A stretch of DNA of 13,430 bases from Clostridia bacterium (GTDB taxonomy: Bacteria > Bacillota > Clostridia > Oscillospirales > CAG-272). Under the pieces are notes generated by a model. That model was not told the origin of the DNA. It did no database searches and saw only the letters and a program-made list of their open reading frames with translations. The DNA is taken from NCBI GenBank assembly GCA_900753295.1, contig CAADYQ010000076.1, forward strand, positions 1 to 13,430. The letters run 5' to 3'. Shown here in pieces: positions 6,608 to 13,249 of the stretch. The number at the start of each line of letters is the position of its first letter. Position 1 is the stretch's first letter. The translations under genes were made by a program, and so were the position numbers.

Positions 6608-6636
6608 ATTATACACCAAAATGCGCCATTTGTAAA
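6608..6636 (-). promoter_or_regulatory. Strong promoter with no protein gene behind it
   Basis: Minus strand: -35 TTTACA (6631-6636), 17-nt spacer, perfect -10 TATAAT (6608-6613). The predicted start is near 6601. Downstream lie the candidate sRNA and then the tandem repeats; the next protein gene is infC, which has its own promoter. Confidence 0.75.
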
Positions 6637-6770
6637 CTATCAATTATGACGAATCTTAGGGGTGATTTTCGTGCAAATAATCCAATAGAGAAAAATAAGC
6701 ACCCTTTTGCGTTGATAATTGTGCATAATCACAAGGACATTTTGAGAGACAAGAGGCAAATACCCTCTTG
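6637..6770. other. AT-rich intergenic stretch with two inverted repeats
   Basis: No gene is visible. The stretch is clearly richer in A+T than its surroundings. It holds TTGTG/CACAA arms around CATAAT (6718-6733), embedded in a looser TGAT...ATCA symmetry, and a perfect 7-bp repeat CAAGAGG/CCTCTTG (6750-6770) with a 7-nt loop. The second is followed by no U-run on either strand. It lies just upstream of the promoter at 6608-6636 and could hold control sites for it. Confidence 0.4.
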
Positions 6771-6810
6771 ACAAAAACGAAAAAATATGCTGGCGCCGCA
6801 ACGGGGCGCC
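6771..6810 (-). terminator. Terminator of hpf
   Basis: Minus strand: two GGCGCC blocks (self-complementary, 6805-6810 and 6792-6797) pair around a 7-nt loop. They are followed by a T-rich tail with six T and then five T (ATTTTTTCGTTTTTG). It lies about 100 nt after the hpf stop codon. Confidence 0.75.
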
Positions 6811-6863
6811 GACAAAATACGTTAAAAATTTACCCGATTTTTTGTTTCACGACAGAATTTTTT

Positions 6864-6891
6864 GTGGGACCGGCGATGCCGCCGGTCCCAC
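6864..6891 (-). other. Perfect 11-bp hairpin after hpf
   Basis: GTGGGACCGGC and GCCGGTCCCAC pair perfectly around a 6-nt loop, 16 nt past the hpf stop. On the minus strand it is followed by AAAAAATT, not U, so it is not a standard terminator by itself. It may protect the hpf mRNA 3' end, upstream of the U-tailed hairpin at 6771-6810. Confidence 0.6.
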
Positions 6892-6907
6892 AGTTGGGGA
6901 TGATAGG

Positions 6908-7447
6908 TTATTTCTGCGGTGTGATAAGACCGTAGTCGCCGTCGCGACGCGTGTAGACCACACAGGTGTCGCCGGTCTCGGCATCGGAAAACATGAAGAA
7001 TTCATGCCCGAGAAGGTTCATCTGAAGGATGGCTTCCTCCACCGACATAGGCTTTAGCTGGAAGCTCTTGTGGCGGATAACAAACTCGGTCGCCTCCGGC
7101 TCGTCGAAAGTGTCCTCTGCCGGAAGCGCACCCGCCGAGGCGGCAAAGGCATCCGGACGCAGACGTTTGGCAAGCCTTGTTTTGTTGCGTCTTATCTGGC
7201 GGTCGATGGTGTCGACCGCATGATCTATCGCGTTGCGGAAGGTCTCGTCATCGGTCTCACAGCGGAAAAGCGTTCCGCCCGCCGATATTGTAACTTCAAT
7301 ATTTTCCCGATTGCGTTTGCGGCTGAAGGTTACCGTTGCGTCCGGTTCATCCGAAAAATAGCGGTCGAATTTGGCAAGCTTCTTTTCAAGCAAGACCTTC
7401 ATGTCCTCCGGAACGCTCATGTGTCTGCCGACAAATGTGATCTTCAT
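6908..7447 (-). CDS. hpf: Ribosome hibernation-promoting factor, long form
   Basis: Long-form HPF binds the decoding region of idle 30S subunits with its N-domain and pairs two 70S ribosomes into inactive 100S dimers through its C-domain. The 179-residue product has the RaiA/YfiA-like N-domain (about 1-100: MKITFVGRHMSVPEDMKVLL, then ATVTFSRKRNRENIEVTI, ending IDRQIRRNKTRLAKR). An acidic/Ala linker (about 105-122) leads to the dimerisation domain (EFVIRHKSFQLKPMSVEEAI, LLGHEFFMFSDAETG, VVYTRRDGDYGLI). The AGGAGGT site sits 8 nt before the ATG. It appears monocistronic: an extended -10 promoter lies 86 nt upstream and hairpins follow. A possible short ORF overlaps its start codon (separate entry). 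Confidence 0.96.
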   Translation of the reverse strand: MKITFVGRHMSVPEDMKVLLEKKLAKFDRYFSDEPDATVTFSRKRNRENIEVTISAGGTLFRCETDDETFRNAIDHAVDTIDRQIRRNKTRLAKRLRPDAFAASAGALPAEDTFDEPEATEFVIRHKSFQLKPMSVEEAILQMNLLGHEFFMFSDAETGDTCVVYTRRDGDYGLITPQK

Positions 7448-7503
7448 AGTGATTTACCTCCTGCTTTTTTGACTGTATACGCGGTGTCGTTCGTGCCTGC
7501 CAC
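7444..7503 (-). CDS. Possible 19-codon upstream ORF overlapping hpf start
   Basis: Within the hpf leader a GTG at 7503 opens a 19-codon frame (starting M/V-A-G-T-N-D-T-A-Y, ending K-K-A-G-G-K-S-L). It stops at a TGA that overlaps the hpf ATG as ATGA, an arrangement typical of translational coupling. An AAAGGAG motif precedes the GTG by 12 nt, rather far. The frame could be chance, because hpf has its own strong AGGAGGT. No similarity is recognised. Confidence 0.25.
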   Translation of the reverse strand: MAGTNDTAYTVKKAGGKSL

Positions 7504-7532
7504 AGCAGACCCGATCTCCTTTCCGCACTTTT

Positions 7533-7541
7533 ATTATAGCA
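7533..7541 (-). promoter_or_regulatory. Extended -10 promoter of hpf
   Basis: Minus strand TGCTATAAT: a perfect TATAAT (7533-7538) with the TGn extension. The hexamer 17 nt upstream (TTTATT) is a poor -35, as is common with extended -10 sites. The predicted start is near 7526, giving a leader of about 78 nt. Confidence 0.7.
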
Positions 7542-7642
7542 TATTCTTTGTGAAAAATAAATAGGTAATCGCGTTTTTTCACAAAATAATTGTAAAAAGT
7601 GCGTTGTCCCTCACACTTCCGTCACACGCGAAAAGCGATATG

Positions 7643-9127
7643 TCAGAGAAGAATGCAGATAAGCCCGCCGCTGCCCTCGTTTATTATCCGCTCAAGCGTT
7701 TCGGAGAGCTTTTCGCGCGCATCGTCGGGCAGATGCTCGAGCTTTGAACGCAGACCGTCGCCTATGAGATCGTAAAGCGAACGCCCGAACATGTTGGACT
7801 GCCACACAGAGCCGGGCTCGCTCTCCATCTCGCGGCGCAGATAGCTTATCAGCTCGCGCGCCTGATCTTCACTGCCGACTATCGGATTTACTTCGGCTTC
7901 GATACCGGCGCGGATCATATGTATGGACTCAGCCGTAGCGCGCAGCTTCACGGCATAACCGCCGCCCTGCCGGACCACCTCCGGTTCCTCGAGCTTGAGC
8001 TCGCCGACGCCCGGCATCACAATGCCGTAACCCTTCTCCTCGGCATCTCCGAGCGCCTCGGAAATACGGTCGTATTTCTTTTTTATTGCCGCAAGCTCGC
8101 CGAGCTGACGGAAAAGATCAGCCTCTCCCTTGATCTCAAGCCCGCTCGCCTCGCCGAGAACGGTGTAGAAAAGTCCGTCCGCAGCCTCGGCGCTGACCGT
8201 CGCACAGCCGGTGCCGAGATCGATGCTGTCTATGCGGACCTCACCGAGATATTCGTTTTCGGAAAGCCCGGAGTATGCCGCCGCAATGTCGCCCGCTTTG
8301 TCAGCCGCCGCGGCGCATTCGCGCACGGTGGCTTCAACAGACGCACGTATGCGATGGTCCGGAGCAAGCGCGGCTATCCAGTCGGGCAGCCGGACCGATA
8401 CCTCGGTGACAGGAAATTCGTCAAGTATCATCGAAAGTATCTCGCGTATATCGTCGGCGTCAAGCTCGGGACAGCTCACAAGCGCCACGGGGACGCCGTA
8501 TTTTGCCTCAAGCTCGTGCCCCAGCGCCGTCGCCTCCGGGGAGGACGGATGCGCGGAATTGAGTATCACCGCAAACGGCTTGCCGATAGCGCGCAGCTCC
8601 CTGACAACACGCTCCTCAGCTTCTTCGTACGCCGAGCGCGGTATCTCCCCTATCGTGCCGTCGGTCGTAACGACCATGCCGATGGTGGAATGCTCGCATA
8701 TCACCTTGTGCGTTCCCTCCTCGGCAGCCTGTATAAACGGTACCGGCTCGTCGCTCCACGGCGTGTGGACCATGCGCGGACGGTCGTTTTCGATGGCGCC
8801 GAGAGCCTCCGGGACTATATAGCCCACGCAGTCGATCATACGGACGCGCAGCGCGCCGCCGTCCCCGACGGTGATCGGTATCGCCTCATCGGGAATGAAT
8901 TTCGGCTCGATGGTCATTACCGTTTTCCCCGCCGCGCTTTGCGGAAGCTCGTCTCTCGCACGGTCGCGGCTGTAACCGTCCGCAATGTTCGGCAGCACCA
9001 GCTCCTCCATAAAGCGCTTGATGAATGTGGACTTTCCCGTGCGCACCGGTCCCACAACACCGATGTAGATATCGCCGCCCGTACGTTCGGCAATATCGCG
9101 GTAAACGCTGTTCTGCTTATCTGACAT
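7643..9127 (-). CDS. spoIVA: Stage IV sporulation protein A (spore coat ATPase)
   Basis: SpoIVA is the ATP-driven base layer of the spore coat. It polymerises on the outer forespore membrane, anchored by SpoVM, and is needed for coat and cortex formation. The 494-residue product (B. subtilis form about 492) opens with RDIAERTGGDIYIGVVGPVR; the Walker A is GPVRTGKS (26-33). Next come DELPQSAAGKTVMTIEPKFI (switch region), RMIDCVGY (Walker B-like) and EHSTIGMVVTTDGTIGEI. The middle and C-terminal domains hold YGIVMPGVGEL, LEEPEVVRQG, SIHMIRAGIEAEVNPI, NMFGRSLYDLI and the family-ending ERIINEGSGGLICILL. AAGGAAA lies about 8 nt before the ATG. A sigma-E-like promoter lies at 9226-9254. Its presence shows the organism belongs to a spore-forming lineage. 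Confidence 0.98.
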   Translation of the reverse strand: MSDKQNSVYRDIAERTGGDIYIGVVGPVRTGKSTFIKRFMEELVLPNIADGYSRDRARDELPQSAAGKTVMTIEPKFIPDEAIPITVGDGGALRVRMIDCVGYIVPEALGAIENDRPRMVHTPWSDEPVPFIQAAEEGTHKVICEHSTIGMVVTTDGTIGEIPRSAYEEAEERVVRELRAIGKPFAVILNSAHPSSPEATALGHELEAKYGVPVALVSCPELDADDIREILSMILDEFPVTEVSVRLPDWIAALAPDHRIRASVEATVRECAAAADKAGDIAAAYSGLSENEYLGEVRIDSIDLGTGCATVSAEAADGLFYTVLGEASGLEIKGEADLFRQLGELAAIKKKYDRISEALGDAEEKGYGIVMPGVGELKLEEPEVVRQGGGYAVKLRATAESIHMIRAGIEAEVNPIVGSEDQARELISYLRREMESEPGSVWQSNMFGRSLYDLIGDGLRSKLEHLPDDAREKLSETLERIINEGSGGLICILL

Positions 9128-9182
9128 AAAAGTATTTCCTTTCCTTCCGTCTGCACAGAGACAGCGGCGCGTGAGAAAAATA

Positions 9183-9245
9183 TCCCGCTCCCCGAACCGC
9201 TGACGACGTGCGTCTTTTCAGTTCAATAATATGATGGGAGCGGGA
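9183..9245 (-). terminator. Long inverted repeat with U-tail, probable lnt terminator
   Basis: Minus strand: TCCCGCTCCC (9236-9245) pairs perfectly over 10 bp with GGGAGCGGGA (9183-9192), followed by TATTTTTC. The 43-nt loop can fold further (GAAC/GTTC, GACG/CGTC). It lies 64 nt past the lnt stop, so it would end lnt readthrough. Unusually, the spoIVA promoter -10 box sits in the loop. Confidence 0.6.
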
Positions 9246-9254
9246 ATTTTATAC
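9226..9254 (-). promoter_or_regulatory. Candidate sigma-E promoter of spoIVA
   Basis: Minus strand: GTATA (9250-9254) as the -35 and CATATTAT (9226-9233) as the -10. There are 16 nt between ATA and the -10 box. The Bacillus sigma-E pattern is roughly ATA, 16-18 nt, CATACAAT; six of eight -10 bases match. spoIVA is a sigma-E gene in Bacillus. The predicted start is near 9219, leader about 90 nt. Confidence 0.6.
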
Positions 9255-9309
9255 GTGATAATGCGGGAATGACCGGAGCGTTATCGCGCCGGATGTGTGA
9301 AAATATTTT

Positions 9310-10956
9310 TCAGTGCTTTTTTCTGCGGTGTCCGATAACGCCGCGTGCGATGCCGTACACCATAACGGCAACGTAAAAGGCGATGAGCAGATATACAAAG
9401 ATATTTCCGGTGCGGCTGTACAGGGACGCAAAGCCTGTCGTAATGGTACCGCACAGCGCGCCGTCAACAAGCGGCGGGAGCGTTCCGTGTACCGCGCCGT
9501 GACTGTCGATAAGCGATGAAATGCCTGTGTTCGCCGCACGGACGACGGGAAGTCCGGTCTCGATGGCGCGCAGACGCGCCTGCGCGTTGTGCATATAGAC
9601 CGCGGCAGAATCGGTGAACCAGGAGTCGTTCGTGCCAAGGACGAGGATCTGCGCACCATCGCGCGCCGAGGAGAGCGCAAGCTCCTCGTATATCGAATCA
9701 AAGCATATCAGCCCGCCGACGCGCGTACCGTCCGAAAGCGTCATGACGGCAGTCTCGCTGCCCGCCCGGATGTCGTATTCAAGCATACTTATTTCCGCCA
9801 GCGGAGGGATGAGAGTGCTGAGAAAATCGCGCCACGGCATATATTCGCCGAACGGCACAAGATGACGCTTTGAGTATTTTACATCGGATATACTGCCATC
9901 CGGATACATGAGCGCAAGTATGTTTTCCTGCTCGTCGCGCCAGCCCTCAAGACAGCCGAGCACGATGCTGACGTCATATTCGCGGGCAATGGCGCGGAAA
10001 ACACCGAGCGAGCCTTCATCCTTCAGCAGATTCCACGGGAACGCGCTTTCGGGGCAAACGATCAGCTCCGCGCCGTTCTCAGCCGCCTCGCGTATCAGCG
10101 TTTCGTATATTTTTACCGTCTCGGCGTTCGATATCTGGAATTTATCGCGGGATGAAACATTGCCCTGTATCGCGGCAACGCGGATCTCATGTCCCTTTTC
10201 CGGCACGGCAAGAAGCGCCGCGCCGAGTACGACATTCGCCGCGGCAAGTATAAGCGCCACGGACGCGCGTATGATCGCCGCGCGTTTGGGACGGCACGCC
10301 GCATCGGCTATGAGAAAGGAAAAAGATACGATAAGGAATGTCACGAAGTAACTGCCGAACATGGACGCCGACATGACTGTTACGGCATTGCCGAAGGCAA
10401 GCTGACCGAGTGCCGCTCTGCCCCACGGAACGCCCATCCAGCCCAATGTTTCGACCCATTCAAAAAGCGCAAACAGTGCGCCGCCGATAAACGGGAGGAC
10501 GACCGGCGCGTCCTTGGCGGCTCTTCCGCGCGCTGCCGCCACAAAAAGCAGGAACACCGCGCCGCCAGCCACCGAAGCGAGTATGGAAAGTCCTATCCAC
10601 GCCACCGCGACCACGACTGCGGCGGACGCGCGGCTCATACCGGTGAAATCAAGCGGATAAAAGGAGAAGAACCAATGATAATTCACCAGATATTCAGCCA
10701 TAAAAAAGAAAAAGCCGTACCGGTATGCGCGCAGATACACACGGCGTGCGCCGTCGCCGTCACGCGCCAGCGAAAACAGCACCCATGCCGCGGGGATATA
10801 CACCAGCCATTGGAGCACCGCGCCTATGTATGTGGGAAAGGTCATAAAAAGCCCCGCCAGCACGCCGCTCACCGCAAGCATCGGCATACGCAGCGCTACG
10901 GTGCGCGGGGCTTTGACCGCTTTGATAGCGTTGATCATATTTCTGAATTTTTTCAT
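9310..10956 (-). CDS. lnt: Apolipoprotein N-acyltransferase
   Basis: Lnt adds a third acyl chain to the N-terminal cysteine of lipoproteins, using a phospholipid donor, in the cytoplasmic membrane. The 548-residue product (E. coli about 512) has an N-terminal multi-helix membrane domain (about 20-255, several hydrophobic spans) and a nitrilase-like domain (about 262-510). The expected triad is visible: Glu303 in CPESAFPW, Lys363 in YSKRHLVPFGEYMPW, Cys418 in GGLICFDSIYEE. TNDSWF follows. A last transmembrane helix (IFVYLLIAFYVAVMVYGIA) precedes a basic tail. No clear ribosome site precedes the ATG at 10956; a second ATG at 10938 has none either. It lies 32 nt after the pseudouridine synthase gene, so probably co-transcribed. 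Lnt is classically Gram-negative and actinobacterial, but homologues occur in some Clostridia. Confidence 0.95.
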   Translation of the reverse strand: MKKFRNMINAIKAVKAPRTVALRMPMLAVSGVLAGLFMTFPTYIGAVLQWLVYIPAAWVLFSLARDGDGARRVYLRAYRYGFFFFMAEYLVNYHWFFSFYPLDFTGMSRASAAVVVAVAWIGLSILASVAGGAVFLLFVAAARGRAAKDAPVVLPFIGGALFALFEWVETLGWMGVPWGRAALGQLAFGNAVTVMSASMFGSYFVTFLIVSFSFLIADAACRPKRAAIIRASVALILAAANVVLGAALLAVPEKGHEIRVAAIQGNVSSRDKFQISNAETVKIYETLIREAAENGAELIVCPESAFPWNLLKDEGSLGVFRAIAREYDVSIVLGCLEGWRDEQENILALMYPDGSISDVKYSKRHLVPFGEYMPWRDFLSTLIPPLAEISMLEYDIRAGSETAVMTLSDGTRVGGLICFDSIYEELALSSARDGAQILVLGTNDSWFTDSAAVYMHNAQARLRAIETGLPVVRAANTGISSLIDSHGAVHGTLPPLVDGALCGTITTGFASLYSRTGNIFVYLLIAFYVAVMVYGIARGVIGHRRKKH

Positions 10957-10988
10957 TATTACAATAAATCAGATACTCGCGCGGGCGC

Positions 10989-11957
10989 TCAACCGGTGTA
11001 GCCGAAATCGGCGCAAAACCATACATCGGCGAGAGAGATAGAAAATTCTCTGCCCTTGAGCGCGCAAAGCACGCCGCCGTCGTCGGAAAAATCAAACCGC
11101 AGGCGGTATGATGTGAGCGCCTGCCAACGGTAGCCCACGCGGCGGTCGTCGCGGTTGACGCCGTATTTGCCCTCGCCGAGCAGCGGATGACCGATATGCG
11201 CCATGTGCGCGCGTATCTGGTGCGTCCTGCCGGTAAACAGCTCTATCTCAAGCAGTGAATTTCCGTCCCGTTCGGCAAGCACGCGGTAGCCGGTCTTTAT
11301 CGTCAGATACCCCGGCGCGGGACTGTCGATGACCTTCACGGTATTTGTTTTTTCATCCTTGCGCAGGTATGCCTCAAGCACGTCGGACTTCTTCGGCATC
11401 ACGCCGTGAACGGCACACAGATAGAATTTCTTCACCTCGCGCGCCCTTATGCGTTCGTCCATCTCGCGCAGTGCGGCGGCGTTTTTGGCTGCAATGACTA
11501 TTCCGCCGGTGTTGCGGTCTATGCGGTTGCAGAAGGACGGCGCAAAGGACTGCTCCGATGCGGGATCGTATTCGCCTTTTTGACAAAGATATGCCCGCAG
11601 GTGCATGAGAAGGGTGTTGTCTCTGCCCTCGTCATCCTCATGCACGAGGACGCCCGGACGCTTATTTATAAGAATGATGTTTTCATCCTCAAAAACGACG
11701 CAAAGTTCCGGCTTTATGCGCCACAGCGCGCCGCGGTCGTCCTCCGGCGAGCCGAAAAATTCATCGCGGATGAAAAGCTGTATCTCATCGCCCTCGGCAA
11801 GCATTGTGTCCGGCTCGGCACGCCGGCGGTTCAGCTTTATTTTTTTGGTCCGTATCGACTTGTACATAAAGGACTTCGGCATTCCCTTCACCGCTTTGGA
11901 GAGGAACTTATCAAGCCGCTGTCCCGCGTCGTTTTTGCCTACTGTGAGAATTTTCAT
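10989..11957 (-). CDS. RluA-family pseudouridine synthase with S4 domain
   Basis: Converts specific uridines of rRNA or tRNA to pseudouridine. The 322-residue product has an N-terminal S4 RNA-binding domain (about 12-75: AGQRLDKFLSKAV, KIKLNRRRAEPDTMLAEGDE) and the RluA catalytic domain (about 85-300). The usual HRLDRxTSG motif appears as NRIDRNTGG with the catalytic Asp147. Other signatures are INKRPGVLVHEDDEG, FTGRTHQIRAHMAHIGHPLL and GEGKYG. It resembles RluC/RluD, but the target base cannot be assigned. No ribosome site is seen before the ATG at 11957, yet the S4 domain requires this start. A hairpin pair fills the 52 nt after upp. Probably transcribed from the upp promoter, with lnt following. 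Confidence 0.93.
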   Translation of the reverse strand: MKILTVGKNDAGQRLDKFLSKAVKGMPKSFMYKSIRTKKIKLNRRRAEPDTMLAEGDEIQLFIRDEFFGSPEDDRGALWRIKPELCVVFEDENIILINKRPGVLVHEDDEGRDNTLLMHLRAYLCQKGEYDPASEQSFAPSFCNRIDRNTGGIVIAAKNAAALREMDERIRAREVKKFYLCAVHGVMPKKSDVLEAYLRKDEKTNTVKVIDSPAPGYLTIKTGYRVLAERDGNSLLEIELFTGRTHQIRAHMAHIGHPLLGEGKYGVNRDDRRVGYRWQALTSYRLRFDFSDDGGVLCALKGREFSISLADVWFCADFGYTG

Positions 11958-11994
11958 TGTTTACGGAAACAGGCGAACAAAAATGTCCGCCTGT
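11958..11994 (-). other. Two overlapping hairpins between upp and the pseudouridine synthase gene
   Basis: Minus strand: ACAGGCGGACA pairs with TGTTCGCCTGT (11 bp, one G-U, loop TTTT; 11969-11994). A second stem TGTTT/AAACA around CCGT (11958-11971) shares three bases with it and ends directly at the ATG of the next gene. Only two T follow the first stem, so termination is doubtful. The pair may be alternatives that expose or hide the start codon. Confidence 0.5.
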
Positions 11995-12009
11995 CATGAT
12001 CCTTATTTT

Positions 12010-12639
12010 TTATTTTGTGCCGAATATACGGTCGCCGGCATCGCCGAGACCGGGAACAATGTACGCATGATCGTTGAGGTATTCGTCAAGAGCGGCAATG
12101 AAGATGTCAACATCGGGATGCTCCTCCTGCACTCTCTTAACGCCCTCGGGCGCACCGACGAGCGCCATAAAGCGGATGTTGCGGCAGCCGTGCTTTTTGA
12201 GCATTGCAAGCGCGTCGCAGGCAGAGCCTCCGGTCGCAAGCATGGGGTCTACAAGGATGACTATTCTGTCTTCGATATCGTTGGGGAGCTTGCAGTAGTA
12301 CTCAACGGGGTTGTGAGTCTCGGGGTCGCGGTAAAGACCGATATGACCGACCTTTGCAACGGGGACAAGCTCAAGCAGTCCGTCCACCATGCCAAGACCC
12401 GCACGGAGGATAGGAACGATAGCGAGCTTTTTGCCCGATATCATTTTTGCTTTCATTTTGGTGATAGGAGTTTCGATCGTTACATCCTCAAGAGGAAGAT
12501 CGCGTGTCAGCTCGTAGCCCATCAGCATGGCTATCTCGCCGAGAAGTTCGCGGAAATCCTTTGAACCGGTTTTTTTGTTTCTCATAATAGAGAGCTTGTG
12601 GGTGATAAGAGGATGGTCGATAATGTGTACAGTGCTCAT
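12010..12639 (-). CDS. upp: Uracil phosphoribosyltransferase
   Basis: Salvages uracil: uracil + PRPP gives UMP + pyrophosphate, in the cytosol. From the ATG at 12639 the product is 209 residues, the same as typical Upp. Signatures are HPLITHKLSIMRNKKTGSKD, ELTRDLPLEDVTIETP, the RAGLGM loop, the PRPP-binding VDPMLATGGSA (Asp131 onward) and the uracil-site end IVPGLGDAGDRIFGTK. An ATG three codons upstream (12648) lies only 1 nt after GGAG, so the later ATG, 10 nt after GGAG, is the better start. It has its own consensus-like promoter and may lead a upp, pseudouridine synthase, lnt transcript. No uracil-sensing attenuator is seen in the short leader. Confidence 0.98.
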   Translation of the reverse strand: MSTVHIIDHPLITHKLSIMRNKKTGSKDFRELLGEIAMLMGYELTRDLPLEDVTIETPITKMKAKMISGKKLAIVPILRAGLGMVDGLLELVPVAKVGHIGLYRDPETHNPVEYYCKLPNDIEDRIVILVDPMLATGGSACDALAMLKKHGCRNIRFMALVGAPEGVKRVQEEHPDVDIFIAALDEYLNDHAYIVPGLGDAGDRIFGTK

Positions 12640-12674
12640 TCTTTGCATACTCCTTGCTTTTTCAGATTCAATCT

Positions 12675-12703
12675 ATTATACTACTAATCCCGGCAAATTT
12701 CAA
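12675..12703 (-). promoter_or_regulatory. Promoter of upp
   Basis: Minus strand: -35 TTGAAA (12698-12703), 17-nt spacer, perfect -10 TATAAT (12675-12680). The predicted start is near 12668, about 29 nt before the upp ATG. Confidence 0.88.
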
Positions 12704-12728
12704 GAGCAATGACCGGAATTAATTGTAC

Positions 12729-12755
12729 AAAAAAATTCTCACAGAAGGTGATAAT
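12729..12755 (-). terminator. Weak terminator overlapping the GNAT stop codon
   Basis: Minus strand: ATT-a-TCAC and GTGA-g-AAT pair around CTTCT (7 bp with one mismatch), followed by a run of T. The stem is AT-rich and short, but the position, at the end of the proC-GNAT unit and just before the upp promoter, fits a terminator. Confidence 0.45.
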
Positions 12756-13230
12756 ATGGGCATATATCCTCGTAGCTGCCGTCCTTCATGCGAAAACCGC
12801 CGGGAATGACGCCAAGCCCCACAAATCCGAGCCTCTCATAAAGATGCCTTGCATGTGTGTTTGAGGCAACGACGGCGTTGAACTGCAATATCCCAAAGCC
12901 GTGGCGCGCGCCCTCGGCGAGGCAGTCCTTTACCAGTTTTTCGCCTATGTGAAGTCCGCGCGCGGTGCGTTAGACGGCATAGCTGGCATTGCATATATGT
13001 CCGCAACGTCCGACATTGTTCGGGTGAAGTATATAAAGTCCCAGCACCCGCCCGGTGTCCGCATCCTCCGCAACGGCGGTGTACGTCTGCGCGGCAAAGA
13101 ATTCTCTTCCCGTTTCGTCGGTCAGGTATTCCTCCTGCGGGAACGCCACGCCGTCCTCCACGACCTCATTCCATATTTTCACCATATCCGCAACATCATC
13201 GCCTCGGTATTCTCTCACGATGATATTCAT
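12739..13230 (-). pseudogene. GNAT-family N-acetyltransferase with in-frame TAA
   Basis: Acetyl-CoA-dependent acetyltransferase fold, substrate unknown. From the ATG at 13230 the frame reads MNIIVREYRGDDVADMVKIW, then HPNNVGRCGHICNASYAV, and meets TAA at 12970-12972 (codon 87). The same frame continues without shift: RTARGLHIGEKLVKDCL (acetyl-CoA-binding R-G-x-x-x-G region), GILQFNAVVASNTHARHLYE, RLGFVGLG, ending EDICPYYHLL and TGA at 12739. The two halves together give 163 codons, normal for the family, so a single base change (for example TCA to TAA) broke the gene, or the base is a sequencing error. A product ending at codon 87 would lack the cofactor site. It starts 19 nt after proC; the ribosome site is weak. 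It may be a recent pseudogene. Confidence 0.88.
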
Positions 13231-13249
13231 GAGTCCACTACTTCCGGCA

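Noticed and set aside
6768..6773. Plus-strand TTGACA as a promoter
   Set aside because: There is no -10 box at a suitable distance (TGGCGC at 17 nt) and no plus-strand gene follows.
7448..7526. raiA-type structured RNA upstream of hpf
   Set aside because: The leader after the predicted start is only about 78 nt, far shorter than that RNA class, and no matching fold is seen.
7919..9124. Plus-strand open frame of 401 codons opposite spoIVA
   Set aside because: The minus strand encodes full-length SpoIVA here; the plus frame has no recognisable motif or ribosome site.
10189..11001. Plus-strand open frame opposite lnt
   Set aside because: Basic, Arg/His-rich translation with no domain; the minus strand carries the complete Lnt triad.
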